Source: Monosporascus cannonballus
Taxonomy: Eukaryota > Ascomycota > Sordariomycetes > Xylariales
Length of the DNA stretch: 64,000 bases
Direction of reading: 5' to 3'
NCBI GenBank assembly: GCA_004154925.1
Contig: QJNS01000035.1
Coordinates: forward strand, 4,899-68,898
Positions 1 to 9,921 of the stretch are shown here, piece after piece. Below the pieces are notes generated by a model that had not been told where the DNA came from, did no database searches, and saw only the letters and a program-made list of their open reading frames with translations. A program made the translations under genes and the position numbers. The stretch's first letter is position 1, and each line of letters opens with the position of its first letter.

Positions 1-28
1 AAAAAAAACCCCCCCCCCCCCCCCCCCC
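1..28. repeat. Homopolymer run at the window edge (A8 then C20)
   Basis: The first 28 bases are eight A followed by twenty C, and coding sequence starts directly after them. An exon would not contain this, so it most likely marks a contig edge or a homopolymer artefact. Similar runs occur at 17203-17221 (G), beside the N gap, and at 51864-51896 (C). Confidence 0.8.
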
Positions 29-29
29 A

Positions 30-161
30 GCTGGTGGTCAAGCTCTCGACAGCAAGATGCAGCGGATGCTCGAAGTTGTGCCAGAACACATCCACGACCG
101 CTCGGGAATCTATATGGGAAGTTATGACGAAGTTGAAAAGGTCAAGAGCTTCCACAAGTAA
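30..161 (+). CDS. fbp1: Fructose-1,6-bisphosphatase, C-terminal end only
   Basis: Fructose-1,6-bisphosphatase removes the C1 phosphate of fructose 1,6-bisphosphate, the committed step of gluconeogenesis in the cytosol. Only the last 43 codons are present. They read in frame from 30 to a TAA at 159-161 and contain AGGQALDS, MLEVVPEHIHDRSG, IYMGSYDEVEKV and the end KSFHK. The AGG motif, the 'P..IH.R..I.MGS.DEVE' block and the end point match the FBPase C-terminus. The start, the metal- and substrate-binding residues and most of the protein lie to the left of the window, or are lost behind the A/C homopolymer that directly abuts the exon. The visible part has no frameshift. Confidence in the family is high; whether the gene is intact cannot be judged here. 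Confidence 0.88.
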   Translation, partial: AGGQALDSKMQRMLEVVPEHIHDRSGIYMGSYDEVEKVKSFHK

Positions 162-763
162 AAGTCGACGATAACGAGGACGATGGTGTTTGCTACCAAT
201 TCTAGCATGCTGCGAAATGGCGCTCAGGGATACCAGCCGTAGGATAGCGGGTTTCAATAGAATGAGTTTACCTTGTACGTACGTCTCGTGATCAAGTATT
301 GGGCGTATGTAGCTACCTACATATAGTAGTATAGCTCAGTTACATACCGAAATACTACCACAAACCGTCTAGGTGCCCATATCCCAGAGGCTGCCCAATG
401 CTGGCATATGATACGTTTCCTCTTCTCGCACACTCTCGTTGAATATATTTGGAGGGTAACACAGAGACTCGATTGGCTACCTTCGCACGTCACTAAACAT
501 AACTCAACAAACGAAAGCCGTCCAACACCCCAACCCCTAGAACCACGTTGCCAAAGCAAACAACACAAAAAAGAAACCTAACACCTCTCCACGAAAGTCG
601 GCAAAACACCCTACCCTCCGCAAAGCCCAGCACTGACTTCATAAGACCCCAGGTACGCCCGTGTTGGCCTCGGCGTGTGTTAGGAAGCACTTCCTCCGCA
701 GCCTGGTAACCGTTCTCCAACGATCCTTCCTCGGGCATCGTCTTGACTGCCCATATCTGCTCT
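162..763. other. Intergenic, nothing supported
   Basis: About 600 bases lie between the FBPase stop and the stop of the next gene, which runs toward it, so this is tail-to-tail spacing. I see no conserved ORF. Polyadenylation signals for both genes should lie here, but no site stands out. Confidence 0.6.
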
Positions 764-1642
764 CTACTGTTGAAATTCCCAGACTGTGTTGATGTAAGCA
801 ACCAGCTGCTGCTCGGTGACATCAAGGTGCTCCCTCAAGAAGCGGGGGAAGTCTCGTTTGAGTTGCGCGTACTGCCACCGGGGTTCGTCCGTCACTGGCC
901 ACGGTGCTTCCACGAAACGGGGCCACTGTTCCGCAAACACGTTCGCAACGTCGTTCTCAATGTGAAGGGCTATATCCCCCGCCACCCTGCCATACGTGGC
1001 GCCCATTTCTAGGTTGACCCTTTCCAGTGTCGCGCCGACCTCTCGTATCCAATACTCAGCATCCACAAGCTCGTCGTGTGATGCGTGCTGCGAAGCGACA
1101 GCATAAAGCTCTTGGCGGACCCGGTACTCCATCCTGTGGTGCCACAGCTTCTTGAGCTGGCGGAAGAGCGCCTCTTCTTTCTGGAATGGCATCATGAGTT
1201 CGCCGACGAGGATGCGGAAGGATTGGGGGTTCGCCAAAGTCCGTTCTAATGGTTCGACGATTCTGGCGAGCTCGCCCGCGGCGAACCCGGTCGCTGACGC
1301 ATCTCGATCCTCGAAGAGATCCTCTTGTGAACTCGCCCAGAGCACGTTGAACCAGTCTTTCAGGCTGTCGTCCCTGAAGAACAGATCTCGGGACATCTTC
1401 GTTCTGAAGCGGTCCATCAGGCCTCTCTTAGCCTCATCTCGGCCTTGCTGAGATTCTTCTCTCATTCTCTCTAGGTTCTGGCGATGTTCTTCGAAGACCG
1501 CTGGCTCGGTGTCGTCCCGGACTAGATTCTCGAGTATACGCTGAGATATCAGGAAACGCGCCTCGTACATAGCGTATCCGCTTACGAGGCGTCCAATCTC
1601 CACTGCCAGGGGAGGAGCGGGGCCCGTCGATGTAGAAGCCAT
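764..1642 (-). CDS. Unrecognised 292-residue soluble protein
   Basis: A single open frame runs from an ATG at 1642 to a TAG at 764-766 on the minus strand. The protein starts MASTSTGPAPPLAVEIG and ends NTVWEFQQ. It is rich in Glu, Arg and Leu and looks largely helical, for example ENLVRD and RQNLERMREESQQGRDEAKRG-type charged stretches at about residues 35-75. There is no signal peptide, membrane segment or cysteine cluster. Coding quality is good across the full length and no intron is needed. I do not recognise the family. It is convergent with FBPase, so that neighbour says nothing about function. The start is the first ATG in frame, and it is followed upstream by a plausible 5' leader. 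Confidence 0.7.
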   Translation of the reverse strand: MASTSTGPAPPLAVEIGRLVSGYAMYEARFLISQRILENLVRDDTEPAVFEEHRQNLERMREESQQGRDEAKRGLMDRFRTKMSRDLFFRDDSLKDWFNVLWASSQEDLFEDRDASATGFAAGELARIVEPLERTLANPQSFRILVGELMMPFQKEEALFRQLKKLWHHRMEYRVRQELYAVASQHASHDELVDAEYWIREVGATLERVNLEMGATYGRVAGDIALHIENDVANVFAEQWPRFVEAPWPVTDEPRWQYAQLKRDFPRFLREHLDVTEQQLVAYINTVWEFQQ

Positions 1643-2746
1643 GTTGCGTTGTCTGGACGTGATGGTAAGGTTCTCTGTCTGGTTGCTGGATAAGAGAGAT
1701 GCGGATGTCTGGTGAATTCTGAAGGATCTAGAGGGGATTTCTGGTCGGTGGGCAAGTATTTATAGTTGATTATGCGGAGATTCTGTGCTCTCTTCATGTC
1801 GTGTTACGAGACCTTGATGAATCGAAGAGACAGACGGAAGAAAGGCAACCATGTTGAACGGGTGATTAACTCTTTTGTTTCGACACCACCGTGGTGAGTA
1901 ACGCGTCGTTGGGAGCTCCGTTGGTTCTCCTTGTACCACAAGCCCCTTGCAGTTGGCTCTCGAAGTATGCGTAGACGAAGAATCATGAGGCCAACAGGAA
2001 TCTGCGAATCGGGAAAGCAAACCGTTGCACAATCACGTTGCCACCTCAGTTGGGATGAACTACGGGGTGATTCACTCTAGAGTTTCTTACAGTGCGTCTA
2101 TATGCGTCTAAACCCATAACCCACCGGGTCCTACCGATTCTTGCATGATATCAACACTTAAACATGCTTTACGGGGCTACATTATAATCAGTGAATCTCA
2201 GCCGCTGTCTAGTGGCTTTAATACCTGGAGGTGAATGGTCAGGCTCTATATATACCCCTGGATCAGACGGAGACAGGACTATTAAGACCCTGCCATTCCC
2301 TACTGACATTGCCGGAACTGGCACTGCCGGTGCTGAATCGATATTGGCAGAAGTCGCCATCGAAAGAATGGCAACGAAAAGTCAAGATCGATCCATCGTC
2401 GCCTACAAAATAGCCATGCCATGCCATGATTATACCAACCCCATTGACCCTTGGAAACTTTACCTGCCCCAATCAACCGAGGAGCACCGCTGGCGACGTG
2501 GGGTTGTCGAAAATATAAGGGACCTGGATCATTGGAATTGGACTCCGCTCGACAATGCATATTGAAACCCCTATCCCTACGGCCGCAACTTTATCCATCT
2601 CTCCTTAAGCAGCCTCATGGAGGCGGAGAAAGCGGCCGAATATATCCAACAAGAAGTGTCCGGCGCCCTTCCAAAGCCCCTCAATACCAGCCTCGCCTTC
2701 TCACTCGCATAAGAGGGCAAACATCCGAAACACTGCCGTACGAAGA
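1643..2746. other. Intergenic, nothing supported
   Basis: This is the upstream region of the minus-strand gene at 764-1642, ending at the solo LTR. Open stretches occur (for example 2191-2565), but their translations have low-complexity composition and no motif I recognise. A TATA-like run (tatatata) lies near 2248. Confidence 0.5.
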
Positions 2747-2952
2747 TGTCAGGGAAAATGGTAAAGTACGGAGTGAGAGGCAGAAGAAGCAGCCCAGCAG
2801 GTGGTTCATAGTATGGGTAGTAAATAGATGACTATTAATGCCTGTCCTTTTCTAACTACTCGGGGGCGAAGCCCCCCTATATATACACAAACTGGAGCCA
2901 CACTGGTGGGTCGCTGGGCCCCGGAAAGGGGGCCGCATCTTGGCACCTGACA
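2747..2952 (-). mobile_element. Solo LTR with 5-bp target-site duplication
   Basis: A 206-bp unit begins TGTCAGGG and ends CACCTGACA, so its ends are inverted repeats with the TG...CA termini typical of LTRs. It is flanked on both sides by the same five bases, GAAGA (2742-2746 and 2953-2957), a perfect target-site duplication. Inside is a TATA box next to a GGGGGC-GAA-GCCCCC hairpin (about 2861-2885). The same sequence, diverged to roughly 80 percent by eye, occurs inverted at 6135-6336 and again at 19677-19860. Judged by its TATA box, this copy points left. No internal pol or gag sequence is attached, so it is a solo LTR left by recombination of a Ty3/gypsy- or copia-type element. Confidence 0.82.
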
Positions 2953-4070
2953 GAAGACGCCAGCCCCTTAAACTCAGATATATAACACCGACGTCATGGC
3001 GACACCGCAGGGCGTTATGTACAACCGGCACGACATCCAGATAAAGATGGACCACAGAGGTCGTACGGTATAGTAGCCAGGCATCTCCTTTCAACCTACA
3101 AGGGGATGGGATGCCGGGATGCGCAGAGAAGGCATCGAAGAAGTGTTCTTTCCTTAACGGTTGAACGTTTTGTCTTATTATTCGTTGGCGATGCAAACCA
3201 GGCCATTGACGATAGTTCTTCCTCAGAACTTTATATCAAAGGAACGTTCGTCAATATCAGTGTTGCACTGCGACGGAGCGATGGGCTTCCCCATTTTACG
3301 ATCTTCGCTGGTAATAGCCACCGAATGTCTAAGTGCACAGTCAAGCAGGGCCCGCGGCTCTCCCCCGTTGGGTCCGAAATATTATTCCAGAGTGTTGGAA
3401 TACGGTTACATCCAAGACTTAGTGCGCCAACTTCCTGTTACAGTCAACATAACCAAGTCTTTAGCTCTCAGCTGCGACACGAATTATGGTACCAGCCGCG
3501 CAAGAAACATCTCTGCCCTACTTTGTTTTACTATCGGTACGGGGTTCTGTTTCTGAAAGCTCGGGAATGGTGTTGGTTAAGTTCCGCATCGCTCTCGACC
3601 TCGGTAGATTGCCTTTATATTCTTCGTTTTACGAGACCGCAGAGAATTATCCCCCAGTCCTTCGTGGTTCCCCCATACGAGGCCCTTATATCCTATAGGA
3701 AGGGGAACTGTACTTTTGCTCCACATTAGCCTCTCCCTGTCGGCTGCCCAGAATGTCTTGGGTGGCGGGGTTCTCCCGAGCCTTCATCTCCGCATGGTTG
3801 GGGTTAGCTGTGGGATAGCAAGCTTCTCCAGGTCTTGGTCTGGACAATGTCGCCTTGTTTTTACCTACAAGAAAAGAACCATGACGCTAAGCACTGTAAT
3901 CTTTATCATCAGATCTGAAACGGTTCGATCCCACCGCAATTCATTCAGCCGACACACGGGAGAAATATCGGCAGATGGAGAACCCCACAAATCATCCACC
4001 TATCGCGTTATAGGACGTCTCGGTAGCTGTGACGAAGCCGCGTTACCGGAGGTATGGAACATAACGGGGC
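2953..4070. other. Intergenic between solo LTR and exopolygalacturonase
   Basis: About 1.1 kb upstream of the pectinase gene. Open stretches at 3106-3729 and 3161-3556 overlap in different frames, and neither resembles a known protein. I see no repeat copy. It probably holds the upstream regulatory region of the pectinase gene. Confidence 0.45.
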
Positions 4071-4080
4071 TTATATATAA
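4071..4080 (+). promoter_or_regulatory. TATA box of the exopolygalacturonase gene
   Basis: The string ttatatataa lies about 150 bases before the ATG at 4228, preceded by a GC-rich stretch. Position and orientation suit a core promoter for the pectinase gene. This is inferred from sequence only. Confidence 0.5.
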
Positions 4081-4227
4081 AGATATATTGAACTTATTAT
4101 AATAGATGCACCCACCATCCCTTTTGGCACTGAGCAGAGTGTATCCGTGAGGGAGGATCACCCAAGTTCGCAGCAGCTCGTGCAGTTTTCACCAGCACAC
4201 CTAAGCTCGGCTTGGATAACTTGCAAA

Positions 4228-6055
4228 ATGAGGCTCAGCTTAACGGCGACGCTGGTGGCCGCCCTCACCTTCGCTTCTTCGGGTTCGGCCAAATGCCACA
4301 GCAAGATCCCACGGCGACCTGATATCCAGGCTGCCCCTTACAATGTCGCCAGGTCCCCGCCCCCTTCCCCGCCGCGGGCTAAGGGCCGTTACTGCCACGT
4401 TGTGCCGGGCTCCGGGGACGACCGCGACGACGCGCCCCAGATCCTGAAGGCGTTCAACAAGTGCAACGACGGCGGCACCGTCGTCTTCGACAAGGCGTAC
4501 CTGATCGGCTCGCCCCTCGACCTCACCTTCCTCAAGCACGTCGACGTCGTTATCACGGGCGAGATCCACTTCAGGGACGACATCTACTACTGGGCGGACC
4601 ACAGCTTCAAGTTCCCGTTCCAGAACATGTCGTCCTTCTGGCTGTTCGGCGGCGAGGACGTGAACATCTACGGCGACCTGTCGAATGACAAGTCGGTCAT
4701 TGATGGGCACGGGGAGAAATACTGGATTGAGGCTACGACGGTCAACAAGACTGTGAGATACTCCTCCGCTCGTGGCTGGTAACCACTAGTATCGCTACTG
4801 ACATCGTTGCGCGTAGTTGATGCGCCCTATCCTCTTCACCTTTGAGGGCCTCAAGGGAGGCATGATGGCTAATCTGCGAATGCGCAACTCACCAAATGTA
4901 AGCCGCTATGACCAGTCACCTCATAGGTCACTGAACACGAAAGGGTCGATTGTCCGACGGTAGAAAATGCTGACACGGCTCTGCAGTGGTTTAATATCAT
5001 TGCGAACAGCTCCGACATCCTGATCAGTAACATGGATATAAGAGCTACGGTTAGTCGAATCCTACTGAGTCACTCAGGACGGCTGAGATGCTAACGCCGA
5101 ACCGTTTTAGGCTTCGAAGGGCGTTAAAATCGCGAACTCGGACGGGTGGGATACGTATCGCTCTGAGCACATTGTCATCCAGGACTCCTTCATTATTAAC
5201 ACGGATGGTAAGTTCACAAAGGCACAGAGCGCTCCCTGATTTGGGAGATGGAAAGCTTGCATTCAGCTGTGGCGTATGGCTTCTAATCTCTCAACTTGAA
5301 CAGACTGTGTCTCCTTCAAGCCGAACAGCACGGACGTCGTAGTCCAGAATCTGGACTGCACGGGCTCGCACGGTATCAGTGTCGGGTCCCTCGGCCAATA
5401 CAGGGGCATGGTCGACATCGTCGAGGACCTCTACATCTACAACATCACCATGGCCGACGCGAGCGACGGCGCGCGCATCAAGGTCTGGCCGGGCATCGAG
5501 TCCGACTTCCAGGAGAACCTGAACGGAGGGGGCGGGCTGGGCCGCGTGAAGAACGTGACCTACGACGTCTTCCACCACAGCAACAACGACCGGGCCATCA
5601 CGATCACGCAGTGCTACGGACAGAAGAACCAAACGCTCTGCGCAGAGTTTCCCGTGAGTCATCCTGTAAAGAAGTATTTTCCTTTTTCGCCGAGACGCCC
5701 GCTAATCATCGACGGCACGTGCGCTTTAGGCCAATTTGACCATCGAGGACATCACCATGAGGAACTTCGACGGAATGACATCCGCGAAGCTGGATCCCCA
5801 AGCAGGGACCCTGGTCTGCAGCGCACCAGACGTGAGTGAACCCCCTTTTTAACCTCCGGTATTTGGAGCAGCTCTCTACTAACACTGAGCGCTTCGCTGG
5901 TGTAGCGGTGCAGCAATATTCGGCTCGAGAACATCGCAGTTAAAGTCCCGAGCGGGAAGCCCCCCGTTTACGAGTGTCACAACCTCGACAACAGCTTGCT
6001 GCAGATAAATTGCACGAACAAGGCTGATGGGGAGCGGGATACGTCCCAGGGCTAG
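4228..6055 (+). CDS. Secreted exopolygalacturonase, GH28
   Basis: The enzyme removes galacturonic acid from the non-reducing end of polygalacturonan outside the cell, in pectin breakdown. Seven exons fit without any frame problem: 4228-4752, 4817-4897, 4987-5049, 5111-5207, 5304-5653, 5730-5831 and 5906-6055, giving 455 residues, the normal length. All six introns are GT-AG and 61-96 nt long. Residues 1-21 ([21 protein letters not shown]) are a signal peptide. GH28 signatures are in place: NTDD with the catalytic Asp pair across the exon 4/5 junction, then GSHGISVGS with the catalytic His, then RIKVWPG. The [13 protein letters not shown] form and several N-glycosylation sequons match the exo-acting branch (PgxB/PgaX type) rather than endo enzymes. 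Solo LTRs of one family lie on both sides, yet the gene is undamaged. Confidence 0.92.
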
Positions 6056-6134
6056 TTAGGAAAAACGTAGTCCATATCGAGCTTAATACATCCAGGTCTA
6101 ATGTCTTGCAACATCCTAGTTCTTGGTACAAAAT

Positions 6135-6336
6135 GTCAGGTGCCAAGGTGCAACCCCCTTTCTAGGGCCAGCGCCCCACCAGTAAGGGTCCGGTTTGTAT
6201 ATATATAGGGGGACTTCGCCCCGAATAGTTAAAGAAAGGCAAGCGTTAATGGTTATCTATTTTGCTATCCATACTACTAACTATCTGCTAGGTTCCTTCT
6301 GCCTTTCACTCTGTGCTTTACCATTTTCTCTGACAC
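6135..6336 (+). mobile_element. Solo LTR, second copy
   Basis: A 202-bp unit runs from TGTCAGGTGCC to CTCTGACA. It is the reverse complement of the LTR at 2747-2952, with scattered substitutions along its whole length. The TATA box (tatatatataggggg near 6199-6212) is followed by the same G-run/C-run hairpin. The flanking five bases are CAAAA on the left and CCAAG on the right, three of five matching, so any target duplication has decayed. No internal retroelement sequence is attached. It lies 80 bases beyond the stop of the exopolygalacturonase gene. Confidence 0.75.
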
Positions 6337-7284
6337 CAAGCTTGCACTCTGTCATTAACTGGAACCTCCTTTATTCGCCCGCGTGATGTCCACGACAGAG
6401 ATAATGGGGTCGGGGTAATAAGCGAAACAATCATGTCAAGGCAACTTGGCGATGTATTTTCGGCCGCCCTATTTCACGTGGTATCTCATCTGGATCTTCT
6501 TCGCGCATACCCTTGCAAACTAATTTCGTGTGCATATTTACCGACGAGCACTTTGTTTCTGATTCCAAGCTATCGTATCGTCTCTCTGTCATGTTATCAC
6601 AGTCGCATGGTGGGCATTGTCGCGGAGCCAAAGTTGGACATCGTCCTCGTTAACAGTTGCTCCTTGCTTGAAGTGGCCGTCTTCGGACCTGTCGTTGGGC
6701 GGCTACAACTCGTACCCCTGTAATTTCGCCTCCCGGCGCTCCGCAACTCGGCCAGTGATTGCCGAGCAGGGTTCAGGCTGCTTGTTCGACTCCCCTCTCG
6801 AGCTACGAAGCCGACGACTAAAGAGAGGCCCGATGTAGCGCTTCGTAAGGGGCTGGAGGGCAGGCACGGAGTCGCACCAGGTCGAGGTTGACTTCGAGGA
6901 ACGACCAATGGAACTGCTCAACAAGATTCGCTATGTAATCCGCAGGAGACAACACGCAGATCCTCTGGATCGTCGTTCGATTGTAATGGAACACCACACT
7001 GGGTTTGGGGATGCTAGCCTGGTCATGGGGTTAGCATGGTTTAGCAGTGTGATGCGATACAGGCGTGCATAGTAGACTACAACCGAAGCGTATTGATCAT
7101 GGTATTAACTGTGCAGCCTCACTCTACATCATCCTCATAATCAGTTCGAAGCAAGAATTGAAAAAACATCGCTCCGGGAAATAAGTTCCATCCCATTGTC
7201 TTCGGTTATACGCATATCGCGCAACCCCCAACTCCCAACCCCTGAAGAAACACGTCTAGGGCTTGTACTACTACTGATTGCCAT
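6337..7284. other. Intergenic, nothing supported
   Basis: No coding frame with a recognisable motif was found on either strand. The sequence is of mixed composition, unlike the AT-rich block further right. Short open frames near 6433-6923 overlap in several frames and have no coding character. Confidence 0.45.
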
Positions 7285-7925
7285 TTACGGTTCTGCCAGC
7301 CCAAGTTCCTTGATGATAATGTCGCCTGCCTCTCCTCTACACACTATCGCGGCATTAGGAGTGTTTGCTCCAATGTTTCTGGGAAGCAATGCTTAAGTCA
7401 GCAATCAACTCTGTCACACGGTATACATTGAGCTGCGTACCAACGACTCCTTTGTCCTCTGGAGGCGCCATTTTTCGGGTACCAAGAGAGTGCCAGGTAG
7501 TAGAGACATGGCCCCGTACCCACTGATTGATAATAGCGTCGTCTTCAACCAAATATTGAATGTCGGGGATGTCGTCTGGGAGTGGTCCATCTGTTTCTGT
7601 GCACCTGGTTCTGGACCCACCTGGAAAAGGGGGATGACGGGCAGCCACTTTCCCTTTATGTACCTCCATACCGCCGTACACTTTCGCGTTGCTTTTTATA
7701 ATCCCACCTGCACATCTTGATACCGGCCCCTTCTGAGTCAGTAAGGAAGCTAGCATCGAAATCAATTGGATCAGTTAGCTCAGGGCCTGTTATACGCGGG
7801 TATCTACGAGAGGATGATACACTGAGATGGTAGAAGCGCCAACGTATTGCCCCATAAAAACCCCCATTGGGTCATTGGGATGGCCGATTATCATTAGAAT
7901 ACAGATACTTGTCGGGTCTTACAAT
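7285..7925 (-). pseudogene. GMC oxidoreductase (alcohol oxidase type), broken C-terminal part
   Basis: Reading the minus strand, three successive frames give one GMC oxidoreductase C-terminal domain. First is a stretch with GQYVGASTIS (about 7840-7900), then DPIDFDASFLTD and YKKQRE in another frame (about 7690-7770). Then, after a shift, come KGKVAARHP, DDIPDIQYLVEDDAI and RGHVSTTWHSLGTRKMAP, whose WHSLGT holds the family's active-site His. After one more shift come NIGANTPNA and the true end KELGLAEP, with a stop at 7285-7287. Family members oxidise alcohols with FAD. The N-terminal FAD domain is missing and at least three frame breaks are present, so this is a dead remnant. The catalytic Asn/His region (GANT) survives as sequence only. 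Confidence 0.82.
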
Positions 7926-8871
7926 AGAAAAGGGCATATATCTTCCTGCTTTAGCCACGGAATTATACACTTATGGTAAAACGTATGCTCGTATATTAAC
8001 ACTGCCTTTTTGTTCCTTCTTTTAATATTATCTGTGTAGATAATACATTTATTGCTCTTCCCATCAAATACCTCTATCCGGATCATAATAGCATAGTTCC
8101 TACCTGGCCGGATTATGTCAGTATCCGCAACAATTAAGTACGAGTGTCGATAGAAATCACAGAATTCAAACCTTCTTATCATCCATTGCTTTCCAAAAGT
8201 ACAATATTTCTCCTTTCTGAGAATAAAGTCGACCACTGCCGTTAATTTCTGTAATTGTGGCCGGACCTTATTAGAAGTAATAGGGGTATGGAATCCTACT
8301 TGGCCATTTGACATTTTTACCTCCTTCTGCAGGGCAGCTTCTAGGCCCCCTTAAAATCGGCGAAGTTAGAGATGGTATACTGTACTTATTACCCGACTTT
8401 AGTAATACCAAATTAAGTCATACTGCCTTATTCACAACACCATTCCTGCCACGTGCTCGATGCTATACGGCATATATATATGGTAATAGAAAAGGATACA
8501 CTACATTCCTTGCACTATCCCAGTTCCCAGTTGCAGATGTGTCGCCACGCACCTTTCTACTTTTGCGTCAATTTATGGTGTACTGGTCTTTTTCGCTGTG
8601 TTTAATGGTTAGCCGGGCTAGAGCCATCTAGGAATCCGGAGGTTAGCTCCGGGAAAGGTGGGTATACCCCTATTCGAAGTGGCGAATATTAGCAATACTT
8701 TTCTAAAGTCTTTTAAACTGTGTTAAACCTTTCCATTACTAACCTATGGGTTAATAATGGAAAATACGAATTAATAATAGAATGATAAACTTAGTAATTG
8801 ATTATTCGCATATATAACCAACCTGATATCCCCTAGCTGTTGTTGCGCTTATATAGCTTGAAAATGGACAA
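7926..8871. other. AT-rich block, likely RIP-mutated
   Basis: Composition drops sharply in GC, especially 8690-8820, which is dominated by TAAT and ATTA strings. One long open frame on the minus strand (7919-8314, 131 residues) is rich in Lys, Ile and Tyr, as expected for AT-rich DNA, and I do not recognise it. It is best read as a mutated repeat, possibly the continuation of the graveyard on either side. Confidence 0.5.
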
Positions 8872-8946
8872 TTCTACGACACACCTTGAGGTTCCTTGAT
8901 TCTTGCTTGAGCCTACCGTATACGTTTTCCCATACAATTCCTTGAC
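8872..8946. repeat. Direct repeat, copy A (75 bp)
   Basis: This 75-bp unit contains ACGACACACCTTGAG and GAGCCTACCGTATA and ends near CCTTGAC. It recurs in the same orientation at 9364-9437 with a handful of substitutions, mostly transitions. Homology stops abruptly at both ends. The two copies are about 490 bases apart and may be parts of a decayed LTR element. Confidence 0.75.
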
Positions 8947-9184
8947 TCGCATTGCCGACCAAATCAAGAAAAAACCAGCTCCTACTCAGCCCGTTTGGGG
9001 AAGCAAGAATCTTTGGAACGACCCGCCTGCGCCCACTTAACCCTTGTCTTTTACGTTCCACTGGGGCACACGAGGCGGAGCTCCGGCTTTAAGTTTCGAC
9101 CAGCCAGAGGGCTTTTGGCAACCTACCTTGGGAGGCGTTCGTACTCCCGCTATCTCGCCGTAAGCGGCAAAAAGCTTTTTCGCT

Positions 9185-9269
9185 CAAGTATTTATAAGGG
9201 AATAGAAAGGACTAGCCACTCCGCCACATGACCCAAAAGATCAGCAGTTCCAACGCCAGGTGGCGTTGG
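9185..9269 (-). mobile_element. LTR-like fragment: TATA segment plus hairpin
   Basis: On the minus strand an 8-bp-stem palindrome (CCAACGCC-AGGT or its complement-GGCGTTGG, 9250-9269) is followed by TGTGGCGGAGTGGC and then a TATA box (cccttataaatac, about 9188-9200). A TG-starting segment with a TATA box lying between two copies of a 75-bp repeat resembles an LTR inserted into an older repeat. No target duplication could be fixed, so the exact ends are unknown. Confidence 0.35.
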
Positions 9270-9363
9270 AAGTCCCTATCCGCACTTAAGTAAGGAACGC
9301 ACCGAGGTTATTCCCTTACACTAATAGATCATCATTAATCTGAGAAAACCTCGCATATCAATC

Positions 9364-9437
9364 TTTTACGACACACCTTGAGAATTCCTTGATTCTTACA
9401 TGAGCCTACCGTATATGTTTTCTCATACGAATCCTTA
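9364..9437. repeat. Direct repeat, copy B (74 bp)
   Basis: This is the second copy of the unit at 8872-8946, sharing ACGACACACCTTGAG and GAGCCTACCGTATA. Differences such as gcttgagcc versus acatgagcc and tatacg versus tatatg suggest old divergence, some of it C-to-T type. The sequence on either side differs from that around copy A. Confidence 0.75.
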
Positions 9438-9648
9438 CAGGGTAATCTCTTTCTATTTTGCAGGGTAGCCTCACCTTCTGTCAATTTCTTAGAAGCCACC
9501 CTCCTTCAGTCCTTATCATAGCTATTTTTATCGACCTCTTTAATATCCGCCAGTAAGGGGGTGCCTCAGATATACCTATATAAAGTTTAATGGTGATTTC
9601 TCGGCGTAATTACAGTCGTATTAATGTTATACCAAACACTCCCTAGAT

Positions 9649-9921
9649 TTACACTAAGATTATATCACCCGTGTCATCTATCTTTAGCAGTCGAGGTATG
9701 ATAGACATAACCGCGAGATGCTCTTGCAGCGTACCAAGCCAATTCGGGGATATAAAGCGATGGACGGTGGTAGTCGGGTAGAGGTCTAGAAGCTCAGGAG
9801 AGATAGTGGGCTCTTGCGTAGAGACAATTACCGGCGCCCCGAGGTCGCGTTGTAGGCGAATCATTCATATATTGATGTGTCTCGTAAGTCGACGACGGTG
9901 AGTTGGCCCCGCTTAGGCGTC
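9649..9921 (-). pseudogene. Fungal P-loop ATPase-like protein, C-terminal remnant
   Basis: Minus-strand reading in two frames gives GQLTVVDL (about 9895-9921), then after a deletion and frame change a Walker-B-like stretch ETHQYMNDSP, then IRLQRDLGAPVIVSTQEPTI, SPELLDLYPTTTVHRFISP and WLGTLQEHLAV. From memory, this order (hydrophobic strand, DEAHKYM-like box, STQEPT..P.LLDL, VHRF.SP.WL) matches an uncharacterised group of fungal P-loop NTPases. The N-terminal half with the P-loop is absent, and there is an in-frame stop plus a frame change, so it cannot make a working protein. Family assignment is moderate. Confidence 0.6.

Noticed and set aside
2191..2565. 124-residue open frame
   Set aside because: Overlaps other open frames on both strands, shows no recognisable motif, and sits in intergenic sequence.
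3106..3729. 207-residue open frame upstream of the pectinase gene
   Set aside because: No family resemblance, starts in an overlap with another frame, and composition is not like the real genes nearby.
3915..3940. tRNA-like T-arm string (GGTTCGATCCC)
   Set aside because: No matching acceptor, D or anticodon stems could be formed in the preceding 60-70 bases.
2747..6336. The inverted repeats as terminal repeats of one DNA transposon carrying the pectinase gene
   Set aside because: Each repeat has its own TGTCA...TGACA ends, the left one has its own perfect target duplication, and a third copy stands alone at 19677. They are better explained as separate solo LTRs.
7919..8314. 131-residue Lys/Ile-rich frame
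   Set aside because: Its composition is what AT-rich RIP-like DNA yields. No homologous motif was seen.
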